Origin: Pseudovibrio denitrificans JCM 12308
Lineage (GTDB): Bacteria > Pseudomonadota > Alphaproteobacteria > Rhizobiales > Stappiaceae
Direction of reading: 5' to 3'
Assembly: GCF_001310815.1 (NCBI RefSeq)
Contig: NZ_BAZK01000027.1
Coordinates: 1 to 63,153, forward strand
DNA length: 63,153 bases
In this document: positions 25,411-34,124 of the stretch, piece by piece
Position numbering within the stretch: position 1 is the first letter of the stretch
Layout: every line of letters starts with the position of its first letter
Program-made: the position numbers and the translations under genes
Notes under the pieces: generated by a model
Databases searched by the model: none
Told to the model about the DNA's origin: nothing
Seen by the model: only the letters and a program-made list of their open reading frames with translations

Positions 25411-25995
25411 CAGTGTTCTCATTCCGTTATTTTTGCTTGTTCCAGTTGTTCTTCACTACTGCTTATTGCTGCAGTTTCTTCAGGCATCTTTGCCGTGAGG
25501 GACTATTCAGGCAGCGGAAGGATGGAAGACCGTTTTCTCAACGCAAAGGTGCACACGCATGACTGCGAGGACGAGCATCCTTCGGGCTTTTCGATTTCGG
25601 CTTGCACGTAATTCCGCGACGAGATTACTCACTCATAGCTCAAACCAAATCACCGACACCGCACAAGTATGTGCAATTAATTCTTCGACGGATGATTTTA
25701 GAGCATTAAGTTTCGTTTCTGACTTCGGAAATAATTAAAAATTTCAGAAGCACTGTCTAATCGGTACGACTACCTAGAACTGCATCTTCAGGTTGTTTTA
25801 TTCCTTCTTACTTACCTGAAATTACATAGGTATTCTTACCACATATTCGCGAGGAGGTAATTATACTTTAGAATCGGAGACGAATATTTATACAGTTTTT
25901 ACACAATACTATCAGGAGCTTATACGAATACGGGCCTGCAGACACACGTAAAGCGTGTCACACAAGCCTGTAATTCCAACAGTTTTGGGCTGAGT
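25411..25995. other. 585-base intergenic region upstream of dppA paralogue 2
   Basis: No credible gene. The part from about 25680 to 25930 is AT-rich and fits a promoter region for the dpp operon. Small dyads are present: GCACA-AGTA-TGTGC at 25661-25674 and ACACG-TAAA-CGTGT near 25944-25957, the latter about 40 bases beyond the merR-type gene stop. An AGGAGGT at about 25854 is not followed by a start codon. Confidence 0.4.
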
Positions 25996-26439
25996 TTATT
26001 CTTCAGTAAGCTTGGCCATACACTCGTCATGTATGGATTGGATCTCAGAAATAGTCACTTCCAATGCATCTTTTCTTGCACTGAGCTCCTTGAGGACTTC
26101 CCCTGTTCGCGAAGCGAGGTATTCAAGCTGCTGACGGTGCCCTTCCCCGTGTTGACCATAGAGGTCGAGGAAGTGCTTGATCTCGGAGAGAGAGGAACCG
26201 ATTGCCTTACCACGTAGGATTAGCGCCAGACGCGCCCTGTCCTTGCGATTATAGATACGTACGCCATTCACACGCTGAGGAGAGATGAGCCCTTTGCTCT
26301 CATAAAAGCGAATGGAGCGGGTTGAGATCTCGAATTCTTCAGCCAGATCACCGATACCGAACAGTTCCTGATCAGAGCGACCGCTGGCTTTTTCCGCTTC
26401 CTCAAGAGGGTTTCGCGTTTCTTCTCTTTTGACAGACAT
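25996..26439 (-). CDS. MerR family transcriptional regulator
   Basis: 147 residues. After a charged N-terminal extension of about 25 residues comes the MerR winged helix: FGIGDLAEEFEISTRSIRFYESKGLISPQR and the wing VRIYNRKDRARLALI, then a long coiled-coil dimerisation helix (residues about 90-140). No metal-binding Cys cluster is seen, so it probably senses a small molecule or acts with acyl-CoA/amino-acid catabolic genes, as several alphaproteobacterial MerR proteins of this size do. A palindrome 29 bases upstream of the start suggests autoregulation. Target genes unknown. Confidence 0.88.
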   Translation of the reverse strand: MSVKREETRNPLEEAEKASGRSDQELFGIGDLAEEFEISTRSIRFYESKGLISPQRVNGVRIYNRKDRARLALILRGKAIGSSLSEIKHFLDLYGQHGEGHRQQLEYLASRTGEVLKELSARKDALEVTISEIQSIHDECMAKLTEE

Positions 26440-26467
26440 GCATCCCCCTTATCGAGAAAGTCCAATT

Positions 26468-26483
26468 GACGTTACCTAACGTC
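26468..26483. promoter_or_regulatory. candidate operator of the MerR-family gene
   Basis: GACGTT-ACCT-AACGTC is a perfect dyad 29 bases upstream of the regulator's ATG. Position and symmetry fit a MerR-type binding site. Binding is inferred. Confidence 0.5.
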
Positions 26484-26789
26484 CTCGTAAAGCCTTACCA
26501 GTGTGATTACACTCTATCACTAAACTGTCAGCAGGTTTACCACTTCTCGTTATCTTCCTAATCTTTACCTATAGGATAACCATCAGAAATTACCATAAAT
26601 TGCAATTAGCCAGATAGGTAATATTGCGAAAAATCGAAACCGCTTTGTAAAAAAGCACGGGATAAACCCACAGGAGATGCCATAGAACTTCATTAAGCTG
26701 CGCATTTTTGAATTTTAATTGCGCAGCCGCAATTGCTTCACTTGACAATTTGGGTCATTTGGAAGACCTCTGCCGCTACGACGCCTACT

Positions 26790-26864
26790 GAAGCTACTTG
26801 CCTTTGGCTTAGGTTGTTTCAGTGACATATACATGTATGTGTAGCTTCCGTCTTAACGCGGAAG
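26790..26864 (+). promoter_or_regulatory. slyX leader with two mutually exclusive stems
   Basis: GAAGCTAC (26790-26797) can pair with GTAGCTTC (26841-26848). Alternatively CTTCCG (26845-26850) can pair with CGGAAG (26859-26864). The two share 26845-26848, so they exclude each other. The palindrome ATACATGTAT lies in the loop of the first. The rest of 26490-26790 is AT-rich and shows no gene. Confidence 0.35.
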
Positions 26865-26896
26865 ACTGCAGGCGAAGGCACGTTCTAGGATAAGTT

Positions 26897-27109
26897 ATGA
26901 CTAAGAGTCTTGAGGAACGGATCGACGATCTGGAAGTGCATATCGCACATCAGAACGAGACGATCGAAACGCTCAATGATGTGGTTTCCAATCAGGCACA
27001 GGTGATTGACCGACTCGTTTCAGCAATGGGACAGATGAAAGACCACCTGCTTGATATTCAGGAGTTGGTTGAACAAGCACCAGCCAACCAGAAACCTCCA
27101 CATTACTGA
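26897..27109 (+). CDS. slyX: SlyX family protein
   Basis: A 70-residue, almost wholly coiled-coil protein: SLEERIDDLEVHIAHQNETIETLND...VIDRLVSAMGQMKDHL, with the Pro-rich tail ending KPPHY that is typical of SlyX. Its molecular role is unsettled. An AGGA lies six bases before the ATG. It is followed by a terminator and looks monocistronic. Confidence 0.88.
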   Translation: MTKSLEERIDDLEVHIAHQNETIETLNDVVSNQAQVIDRLVSAMGQMKDHLLDIQELVEQAPANQKPPHY

Positions 27110-27210
27110 GCAAACAGGGCTTTCCTAAACCAAGAGGAAACTATTTTCCTGCTGAACATCAGCAAAGATAGGTATACTCAGGTAAGGGGAAACCTGATAT
27201 TAAGAGATGA

Positions 27211-27246
27211 CAGGTCTGCTGTTGCTTGAACGCAGGCCCTTTTTTC
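27211..27246 (+). terminator. intrinsic terminator after slyX
   Basis: GGTCTGC (27213-27219) pairs with GCAGGCC (27232-27238, one G-T pair) and is followed by CTTTTTTC. Confidence 0.75.
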
Positions 27247-27372
27247 GTGGATCACTCAACGTTACGCGAGTGAAGAATACAATTTTCTGTTCCGCCGCCT
27301 ATAAGGGCTGCCACTGCTGTACTTTTTGCGCAGCACCTGGGAACAAAAAAGCCTGGATGAGAAAGAAACCCA

Positions 27373-28052
27373 ATGGCTATTGAGCAGATTCTGGCGACCC
27401 ATAAAAAGGAGAGCCTTGCTGATAAAGCTTATCGTCTGATTGAAGAGTTGATCGTCAACCTTGACCTTGCTCCGGGCATGGCCCTGACTGAAGGCGACCT
27501 TTGCGAACGGACCGGAATTGGCCGAACCCCAGTGCGCGAAGCTATCAAGCGCCTTTCAACCGAGGGCCTGATCGTCATTCGCCCTCGTAAAGGGCTATTC
27601 GTTTCAGAGATCGAAACCTCCGAGTATGTACTGGTGCTGGAAACCAGAAAGCCTCTGGAGCAGCTTCTGGTGGCTTCTGCCGTTAAACGCGCGACACCGG
27701 AAGAGCGTGAAGCTCTGCACCAGTGCGCTGAGGAAATCCTCGCACAGGCACGTGCAGGCGACGTGAAGGGCTACCTGCGCGCTGATAAGGTGTTTGATGA
27801 AGTGCTCTGCGCTGTGTCCCGTAACCCGTTTACAGCACGCGCTGTGGCACCTCTGCAGACCATGAGCCGCCGGGCATGGAGTGCCTTCCGCGGTGCTGAG
27901 AAGCTCGAAGATTCTGCTATTCGTCACCACAAGCTGGCTGAAGCCTTGGCAAACAACGATGCTGAGAAGCTGAGGCCGCCACTGTTGAGATGATGGATCA
28001 CCTGACCAACTTTGCAGTGAAGCAGGCTGAAAAGGCTGGTGACAGCGTTTAA
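27373..28052 (+). pseudogene. GntR family regulator (FCD domain), one frameshift near the end
   Basis: N-terminal GntR winged helix (LADKAYRLIEELIVNLDLAPG...GIGRTPVREAIKRLSTEGL) and an all-helical FCD ligand-binding domain, as in FadR/VanR-type regulators of acid or sugar-acid metabolism. After NNDAEKL (about 27970) the frame breaks. With one G restored the text continues EAATVEMMDHLTNFAVKQ to a stop at 28052, completing the final FCD helix. Without it the protein stops at 27993 after five odd residues. The ligand is unknown. Probably a base-call error. Confidence 0.83.
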
Positions 28053-28074
28053 TCAGATCAGATGACTGAAAAGC

Positions 28075-28105
28075 AAAAAGCGGAGCACATGCTCCGCTTT
28101 TTTAT
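28075..28105. terminator. bidirectional terminator between the gntR-type gene and the flagellar locus
   Basis: AAAAAGCGGAGC pairs with GCTCCGCTTTTTT around ACAT. It has T-runs in both directions, serving the plus-strand regulator and the end of the minus-strand flagellar operon. Confidence 0.9.
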
Positions 28106-28488
28106 TGCCCGCTCTTTGGGGGCGTAAACACATCAATGCGGGCATTTCGCCCACTGGCTCCTAACAGGAGAAGGTACGGTTGATCTCTTTGAATGACCGG
28201 TCGCTTTGCACCATAGATCCCGGAAAGGCGTACACGGATCTCACCGTGTGGTGTCTTACCCTCAAACATGCCCGTGGACACTTGAGAGAGCATGACAGGG
28301 GCATAAAGGATCTCATAGGAGGGCGGCGCTGCTGCAGGGCGCATGACCACTACAGCGTTGGCTCTGATATCACGCCCTTCATCCTGGGCATCAACGGCGC
28401 CAACGGCCCGGTGCAAAATCTTATATTGGCAATTCATCTGATCAATCGTCGTCGATACATCATGAAGCCGCTGCCTGCTGCGCAGCAT
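28102..28488 (-). CDS. unknown protein at the end of the flagellar operon
   Basis: Up to 128 residues, no family recognised. A beta-rich core (YEILYAPVMLSQVSTGMFEGKTPHGEIRVRLSGIYG) and the tail RNARIDVFTPPKSGQ look like a real protein. The start is unclear: ATG 28488 overlaps the previous gene by 29 bases, and a later ATG near 28440 (MNCQYKILHRAVG) would nearly abut it. It is the last gene before a terminator, so it is probably co-transcribed with the flagellar genes. Confidence 0.6.
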   Translation of the reverse strand: MLRSRQRLHDVSTTIDQMNCQYKILHRAVGAVDAQDEGRDIRANAVVVMRPAAAPPSYEILYAPVMLSQVSTGMFEGKTPHGEIRVRLSGIYGAKRPVIQRDQPYLLLLGASGRNARIDVFTPPKSGQ

Positions 28489-28951
28489 TCTCCATGATGT
28501 TGTCCCTCAAACTCGCAGGCACGTGGAAGGTGAAGTCCTGAATGAGGACGTCCTGCACGATGTCGGTTGCGAAGCGCTCATTGACGCGATCGCGAACCTC
28601 TTCCGTCAGCTGCTTCAGATCGGACTTCTTCAGCTGAGCGAATTCCTTGTCTGCCTTGCTGTAAATCAGGCGGAAGGCTTCATCGACAATAAATGCATGT
28701 GGTGGAACGGCGAGCTTGGCAAGCAGTTCACTATCAACGGTGAAAACAAACTGAGCTACGATGTAACCGTGGATCTTACCGTCTTCGAGCACCGGCACGT
28801 TGATTGTTGGGGTGCTTTGATAATCCAAGCCTTCCAGATGCGCATTCTTTTGCAGCATCGGATCAAAATCGGTCTTGTAGAGTGCAGTGAAATACGCTGC
28901 AACAACCGTTACAAGACAAATCCAAACTCCGGTTACGAGAACTTTCAACAT
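28460..28951 (-). CDS. membrane-anchored unknown protein of the flagellar locus
   Basis: 163 residues: an N-terminal membrane anchor (VLVTGVWICLVTVVAAYFTALY), then a soluble domain with GYIVAQFVFTVDSELLAKLAVPPHAFIVDEAF. Anchor plus small periplasmic domain recalls FliL in shape, but a separate fliL is present at 50237, and I see no sequence identity to it. I know of similar unnamed proteins beside rhizobial flagellar genes but cannot assign a function. It lies 6 bases after the FlgN-like gene. Confidence 0.72.
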   Translation of the reverse strand: MLKVLVTGVWICLVTVVAAYFTALYKTDFDPMLQKNAHLEGLDYQSTPTINVPVLEDGKIHGYIVAQFVFTVDSELLAKLAVPPHAFIVDEAFRLIYSKADKEFAQLKKSDLKQLTEEVRDRVNERFATDIVQDVLIQDFTFHVPASLRDNIMENAAQQAAAS

Positions 28952-28957
28952 ACGCTC

Positions 28958-29410
28958 TTACCAGCTTCCAACCATTGATTCATAAGTGCCATCGGAATCG
29001 TGATCCTTCATGACCTGAGAAAGCAGGCCTGAGACCTCTTTCACAGCATTCAGCTGGGTAGACAGCAGCTTCATGTTGACTGACAGCTTTTCCTGAAGAT
29101 CCTGCAGACGGACAACGATCTCGCTTGGCAGATTCTCCGGGCCTACGGCTTTGCCAGCCATATCCAGATCGAGCATGGCGCGCCCTTTCAGGTATGCGCT
29201 CTCTTCCAGATCGATGTCCCCTTTGCCGACCAGCGCTTCATTTTCTGCGTTCAGCAGATTGTCTACACGGTCGATGCTTTTGGACAGGGCGATGTAATCC
29301 TCAGGCAGGATATAGGCATCCTTGTCCTCTGATTGCTCGGCATCCTGAACCACCGGCTTTTCTTCATGCAGAACCAGCTCGTTGCGTTCGCTGTCGATCA
29401 CTTCAGACAT
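28958..29410 (-). CDS. FlgN-like flagellar export chaperone (putative)
   Basis: 150 residues, acidic and helical. The core YIALSKSIDRVDNLLNAENEALVGKGDIDLEE resembles the FlgN segment that binds hook-associated proteins, followed by helices with VVRLQDLQEKLSVNMKLLSTQLNAVKEV. FlgN keeps FlgK/FlgL ready for export. The position right after the rod-binding FlgJ-like gene, with TAA-ATG abutting, is usual for FlgN in alphaproteobacteria. Assignment rests on context and weak similarity. Confidence 0.65.
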   Translation of the reverse strand: MSEVIDSERNELVLHEEKPVVQDAEQSEDKDAYILPEDYIALSKSIDRVDNLLNAENEALVGKGDIDLEESAYLKGRAMLDLDMAGKAVGPENLPSEIVVRLQDLQEKLSVNMKLLSTQLNAVKEVSGLLSQVMKDHDSDGTYESMVGSW

Positions 29411-29891
29411 TTATGCCTCTTCTTTAGGGAGAGTTGGACGAATGGTATCCGGCAGAAGCATCTCAGCCAGACCGATAGATCCGGATTTGGCCAGTTGGTT
29501 GGCGAGTTGCTCAGCATCAGGCCCTTCCACATGGTTCCAGCCGTTCCACCGCCGTAAACAGTTTCCATTTCCTTCGGCAGCATGGACTTCACGAAGGTTT
29601 GGAGGATTGCGCTTTCAAGCTTTTCGCCAAGATCAGCATTGTCCAGCTTCTTGGAGTAGCGATTGGCCATCGAGTTGAGTTGCTCAACACCCTCCTGCCT
29701 TTCGCCTTTGCGCTTTCAGCTTCTGCCATAAATCTGGAGAAACTACTGGACGCCCAGGACGGTTCAGACACCGGAAGATCTTTTGAAACAACGGCGGGAG
29801 CTTTGAGCGCACGGGTGGCAGCTCTCACTTCTGTAGGATCCGCTTGATTAATAACGTCCAGAACAAGGTCGCTGACAGGCTGAATGGCCAT
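29411..29891 (-). pseudogene. FlgJ-type rod-binding protein (CheL-like), two frameshifts
   Basis: Corresponds to the N-terminal rod-scaffold domain of FlgJ without a muramidase. Three pieces in different frames join into one protein: MAIQPVSDLVLDV...AEAESAKAKG, then EGVEQLNSMANRYSKKL...FVKSMLPKEMETVYGGGTAGTMWK, then AEQLANQLAKSGSIGLAEMLLP. The shifts lie near 29694 and 29527; each is repaired by one added base. The middle piece holds the rod-binding signature (LQTFVKSMLPKE, GTAGTMWK). ATG 29891 follows GGGAG. Total about 160 residues, as expected. Two independent shifts in 160 codons suggest poor sequence quality or a decaying gene. Confidence 0.72.
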
Positions 29892-29952
29892 AAGCACTCC
29901 CATTAGTCACAAGAAGGGCATGTATAGTCGAAAAGACCCTAGTTTCTGAGAC

Positions 29953-30357
29953 TTATCTGGACCTGACCTTACTGGTATCTGCGTGCAGCTCTGCAATCTC
30001 CTGAAGCAGCTTCTTTTCTTCAGTCCGATGATAAGAGACCAGAGCCTTGTCGTGATGTTTTTCAGTCATATTGGTTTGACGCTTCTGGTCCAGCAGCTTT
30101 TCGAGCAACTCATTTTTTTGCTTTTGCTTGAGTGACTTGCTACGGTTGTTTGCATCTAACCGCCGCGAGATTGCGCGGTTCATCACCTCACGAAGTTCCC
30201 CTTCGTGCTGCCCCCAGTGACTAACCAACTTACCCTCTTCTTCATCGCAGCGCTGAATTTCATTATCCAGAACAGCAATGTCGTACTTGATCATTTGCTC
30301 TTTCTGTTCCTGAACCTTCATGATGCGACGAAGGCGTGTGACGCGTGCTTTATCCAT
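29953..30357 (-). CDS. FliJ-like flagellar coiled-coil protein
   Basis: 134 residues, almost entirely heptad-patterned and highly charged (LRRIMKVQEQKEQMIKYDIAVLDNEIQR...LKQKQKNELLEKLLDQKRQ), which is the architecture of FliJ, the export ATPase stalk chaperone. It lies 4 bases after fliR. Coiled coils resemble each other easily, so the name is provisional. Confidence 0.62.
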   Translation of the reverse strand: MDKARVTRLRRIMKVQEQKEQMIKYDIAVLDNEIQRCDEEEGKLVSHWGQHEGELREVMNRAISRRLDANNRSKSLKQKQKNELLEKLLDQKRQTNMTEKHHDKALVSYHRTEEKKLLQEIAELHADTSKVRSR

Positions 30358-30361
30358 GGGG

Positions 30362-31117
30362 CTACTGCAAAATCAACCAGTCTCCGAGACCAGCATAGAA
30401 CAGGCGTAGTAGTTCTGTGATGATCTGCCAGAGAACGAAGAGACCACCCATTACAACAACAGGCAGCGCAACAAAATAAACAGGCATCTGCGGCATGAGC
30501 CTGTTGGTGAGACCGAGGGTCAAGTTCACGACAATGCCATAGATCAGGAACGGGCTGGTGATGCGCAACGCCAGCAGTAATCCCTGCATGAGCTTGGTTG
30601 AAAACTGATCAACTGCGGCGGAAGGAACAAAGTCTCCGCCCACCGGGATGGCTTGGTAGCTCTCCGCCAATCCGATGAAGACATCGGCATGAGCACCGGT
30701 GATAAACAGCATGGCCGTGGCTGTAAGAGTGATCAGACCCGCCATAGGAGGCAGTTGCTGGAATTCTTCGACGATCGGCGCTGGTTGGTTGAAGCTTGAC
30801 GCGTTGGCGGCTGCCCCGGCCATCATTTGCAGCATACCAAAGAAAGCGCGCCCAAATGCAGCGATCAGAAAGCCGATCAACAGTTCAACAAAGATGATGC
30901 GTAACAGCTCATCCAGAGATGCTGCAGAAATGATTGGCTCCACCAGCACCAGAATGAGTGGAGAGATTGCCAGAGTTGCCGAGATGGCGATGAACAGACG
31001 CACCTGCACCATGACTCGAGGTGACGAGAATCCCGGCATAGCCATGAGGCATGCTCCAACGCGGCAGAACACCACGAAGACGCTCAGGATCGCCTCTGGA
31101 GCATTTTCTAGGGTCAC
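30362..31117 (-). CDS. fliR: flagellar export gate protein
   Basis: Polytopic component of the type III export gate with FliP and FliQ. 251 residues, six or so hydrophobic segments. Conserved features: RVGACLMAMPGFSSPRVMVQVR near the start, SSFNQPAPIVEEFQQLPPMAGL in the middle, and GLTNRLMPQMPVYFVALPVVVMGG at the end. It starts with GTG, overlapping the flhA stop as GTGA, so translation is coupled. Confidence 0.95.
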   Translation of the reverse strand: MTLENAPEAILSVFVVFCRVGACLMAMPGFSSPRVMVQVRLFIAISATLAISPLILVLVEPIISAASLDELLRIIFVELLIGFLIAAFGRAFFGMLQMMAGAAANASSFNQPAPIVEEFQQLPPMAGLITLTATAMLFITGAHADVFIGLAESYQAIPVGGDFVPSAAVDQFSTKLMQGLLLALRITSPFLIYGIVVNLTLGLTNRLMPQMPVYFVALPVVVMGGLFVLWQIITELLRLFYAGLGDWLILQ

Positions 31118-33195
31118 GAAATTGATCCTAATGCCTCGATATCTACGCCGCGCGCCACTTCCAGATGAGAAAGAATTGGCAGAGCCGGGAACATACGTTC
31201 AGTGATCATGCGCACGTACTGGCGTGCTTCAGGTGCAACCACCACAGCAAAGCGCTGGCCCGAGGAAATGTGCTCGCGGATAACCTCAGCACTGTCGCGA
31301 GCGAACTCCTCGACCTGCTGTGGCTCCATATCAAACTCGATCACTTCACCATTGGTATCGCGGCGCAGTGCCTGATGGAATGCTAGATCCCAGCGGTTGC
31401 CAAGGCGCAGAACTTTCAGGCTGCCATCGCCTGCGATATCACCACAGATCTGCGTTGCCATGCGGATACGCACGTGATCTGCGATCTGTTCCGGACGGCG
31501 GGCATGAGGTGCAATCTCAGCGATCGCTTCCATGATCAGCGCCAGATTTCGGATGGAGATACGTTCCGCCAAAAGCAGTTTCAACACCGCCTGCAGGCCG
31601 GAGTAGGAGATGTGCTGCGGACAAATATCATCAATCAGACGGTTATACGCAGGATCGAGGCGATCCAGCAGTTTACGCATATCCCGATAGGAAAGCAGCT
31701 GAGACAGGTTGTTTCTGATCACCTCAGATAGGTGTGTCAGCACTACGGAAAGGTTATCGACTGTGGTGTAGCCCTGACGCTTTACTTCATGTTCAAACGC
31801 AGTCGGGATCCACATGGCCTGCATACCGAATGCTGGTTCACGTGTTTCTGTGCCCGGAAGCGCTGGTAGTTCACGATTGCCACCGATGACCATCAGCTCG
31901 CCAACCTTGATGTTCTCAGAGGCGACAATGGTGCCGTGGATGCGAAATTCGTAACTTTTGGGCTCGAGATTGAGGTTGTCTGTAACCTTGATCTCCGGAA
32001 CTACGAAGCCGTATTGCTCAGCGAACTTCTTACGCATCTTGTTGATGCGGTTGCCGATCTCAGGCTTTGCTGCAAGAAGGCGGGCAGTGAGCTGTTTGCC
32101 AAGGCGCATTTCAATTTCAGCAAGTTCAAGGCTGTCCTTGACGGACTCCTTCTTAACTTCCTTTTCCATCTCAACTTTCTGCAGCTCAGCTTTCGCCTGC
32201 TCGGCTTTCGCCTCTTCCACCCGTAACGGAATGATATAAGCCGCAAAGCCGAGTGCGCCGCCGAGCAGAACAAACGGCAGGAATGGAAGGCCTGGCAGCA
32301 ATGACAGCAGCATGAGCAATAAAGCAGCAACCGCAAGCGCCCGCGGATAACCCGCGAGCTGACCAAGAACAGCCTGCTCTGCAGAGCCTCTGGTCCCACC
32401 TTTGGAAACGAGCAGACCTGCTGCAAGTGAAACGATCAGAGCCGGGATCTGCGAGACAAGACCATCACCAACGGAGAGCTTGGTGAAGACGTCAGCAGCT
32501 TCCCCCAGATCCATACCGTAACGGGTCACACCAATGATGATACCACCCAGAACGTTCACGACGGTGATGATGAGACCAGCGACCGCATCACCGCGCACGA
32601 ACTTGGACGCACCATCCATAGCACCGAAGAAAGAGCTTTCCTCCTCCAGTTCCGCACGGCGGCGCTGCGCTTCCTTATCGTCGATCATCCCTGCTGAGAG
32701 GTCAGCATCAATCGCCATCTGCTTGCCCGGGATACCATCCAGGGTAAAGCGCGCACCAACCTCAGCGATACGGCTCGCACCTTTGGTGATCACGAGGAAG
32801 TTCACTGTGACGAGAATTGCAAAGACAATCAGACCAATCACAAAATCGCCGCTCATGACGAACTGCGAGAAGCCGTTAATCACATAACCAGCCGCCAGTG
32901 GACCTTCATGCCCATTCGCCAGAATGACACGGGTTGTCGCAATGTTCAGCGCCAACCGGAGCATGGTTGCGATCAGAAGGATGGTTGGGAAAGAGGAGAA
33001 CTCAAGCGGGCGCTGAATCCACAACGACACCATCAGAATGAGAACAGAAAATGCGACTGAAATTGCAAGGCCGAAGTCGATCATGAACGTCGGCATGGGG
33101 AGAAACAGTACAGACAGAATGAAGATAATTCCGACTGCAAATCCAATATCACGTTTGCTGTTTGGAGCAGCAATCCCCGTCACGGTCTGAGACAT
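31114..33195 (-). CDS. flhA: flagellar export gate protein
   Basis: Largest subunit of the flagellar type III export gate, about 693 residues. The N-terminal half has eight membrane segments and the FHIPEP-type signature (GASRIAEVGARFTLDGIPGKQMAIDADLSAG). The C-terminal half is the cytosolic ring domain that receives chaperone-substrate complexes (SYSGLQAVLKLLLAERISIRNL). ATG 33195 has AAGGG upstream and is preferred to GTG 33201. A large intercistronic hairpin precedes it. Confidence 0.97.
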   Translation of the reverse strand: MSQTVTGIAAPNSKRDIGFAVGIIFILSVLFLPMPTFMIDFGLAISVAFSVLILMVSLWIQRPLEFSSFPTILLIATMLRLALNIATTRVILANGHEGPLAAGYVINGFSQFVMSGDFVIGLIVFAILVTVNFLVITKGASRIAEVGARFTLDGIPGKQMAIDADLSAGMIDDKEAQRRRAELEEESSFFGAMDGASKFVRGDAVAGLIITVVNVLGGIIIGVTRYGMDLGEAADVFTKLSVGDGLVSQIPALIVSLAAGLLVSKGGTRGSAEQAVLGQLAGYPRALAVAALLLMLLSLLPGLPFLPFVLLGGALGFAAYIIPLRVEEAKAEQAKAELQKVEMEKEVKKESVKDSLELAEIEMRLGKQLTARLLAAKPEIGNRINKMRKKFAEQYGFVVPEIKVTDNLNLEPKSYEFRIHGTIVASENIKVGELMVIGGNRELPALPGTETREPAFGMQAMWIPTAFEHEVKRQGYTTVDNLSVVLTHLSEVIRNNLSQLLSYRDMRKLLDRLDPAYNRLIDDICPQHISYSGLQAVLKLLLAERISIRNLALIMEAIAEIAPHARRPEQIADHVRIRMATQICGDIAGDGSLKVLRLGNRWDLAFHQALRRDTNGEVIEFDMEPQQVEEFARDSAEVIREHISSGQRFAVVVAPEARQYVRMITERMFPALPILSHLEVARGVDIEALGSIS

Positions 33196-33277
33196 TCGCA
33201 CCCTTCAATTCGGCATAAGCATACTGCGGCTACTTAGGCCGAAACATTGAAGAAGGAAGCTTGTGTGAGGGTGGTCT

Positions 33278-33307
33278 GGAGGGGATCGTGATTGACCTAT
33301 CCCCTCC
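33278..33307 (-). promoter_or_regulatory. intercistronic hairpin between fliQ and flhA
   Basis: GGAGGGGAT (33278-33286) pairs perfectly with ATCCCCTCC (33299-33307). No T-run follows on the minus strand, so it is more likely an mRNA-stabilising or attenuating stem than a terminator. Confidence 0.5.
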
Positions 33308-33340
33308 TCGCTTGAAGAATAAAAGCTGAAACAGCCGGGA

Positions 33341-33607
33341 TCAGAACCCGTGCTCAATGCGACCATAGACCATCTCAGTGAGAGAGAAGATCTGCGAACC
33401 GATAAATGGTCCGGTCATAGCAATCAAAATAAAGATCACGACAATCTTCGGAATGAACGTGAGTGTCATTTCCTGAATTTGCGTGAGAGCTTGAAACAAG
33501 GCGATAATCAAACCAACGAACATGGCGCCCGCAACTGCGGGGCCTGTCGCTGTAATAACAGTCCAAATTGCTGTTCGCACAATATCGAGTGCATCTGCCT
33601 CATTCAT
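33341..33607 (-). CDS. fliQ: flagellar export gate protein
   Basis: 88 residues with two membrane segments. It matches FliQ throughout: TGPAVAGAMFVGLIIALFQALTQIQEMTLTFIPKIV is the conserved core. It forms the helical export-gate complex with FliP and FliR. It lies 23 bases after flgD and before flhA, as in rhizobia. Confidence 0.95.
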   Translation of the reverse strand: MNEADALDIVRTAIWTVITATGPAVAGAMFVGLIIALFQALTQIQEMTLTFIPKIVVIFILIAMTGPFIGSQIFSLTEMVYGRIEHGF

Positions 33608-33630
33608 CGCCGGATGGTCTCACTTCCACC

Positions 33631-34113
33631 TTAAGCATCTGTCTCGGTATCAGTATCAGTCTCTGTTTCAGTCGCAGGGACACCGTCAGGACGCGAAATA
33701 TTGATACCAGGTACGAGAGCGACTTTAGTACCGTCTTCCAGCGTTGCAATTGAGCCATCTGTCAAGATCTGAACGGATTTGATCACACCGGTTGTGGTCT
33801 CAGTACCGTCTGCATTTGGTACTTCAACAGTTGCACCAATCAGATTGTTTGCCTGATTGATAGAATGCTGTTGCAGCATCGCTGTCAGGTGGGTATTGGT
33901 CTTGGTGGACTGCTCCACTGCAGAGAACTGCGCCAGCTGGCCCATATACTCAGCTGTATCAAGCGGATCTGTCGGGTCCTGGCTCTTCAGAGATTCCATG
34001 AAGAGCATCAGAAACGCATTATAGTCCAAGTACGCCTGTTCGCTGCCCTGTGGCTTGAAAACAGGCTCGTTGGATGAAGCTCCATTAGCGGATCCTACCG
34101 GGTCAACACTCAT
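33631..34113 (-). CDS. flgD: flagellar hook cap / hook-length scaffold protein
   Basis: 160 residues. The N-terminal domain DYNAFLMLFMESLKSQDPTDPLDTAEYMGQLAQFSAVEQ is the classical FlgD hook-capping signature. A short beta segment follows (GATVEVPNADGTETTTGVI...). The protein is short because the C-terminal tudor/Fn3 part of enteric FlgD is largely absent, as is common in rhizobia. The last 13 residues are an acidic Thr/Asp/Glu repeat (TETETDTDTETDA). Confidence 0.93.
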   Translation of the reverse strand: MSVDPVGSANGASSNEPVFKPQGSEQAYLDYNAFLMLFMESLKSQDPTDPLDTAEYMGQLAQFSAVEQSTKTNTHLTAMLQQHSINQANNLIGATVEVPNADGTETTTGVIKSVQILTDGSIATLEDGTKVALVPGINISRPDGVPATETETDTDTETDA

Positions 34114-34124
34114 CTCAATTTCCT

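Noticed and set aside
25846..25870. A strong AGGAGGT ribosome-site-like sequence near 25854
   Set aside because: No start codon follows at usable distance on the plus strand, and the frame is closed at once.
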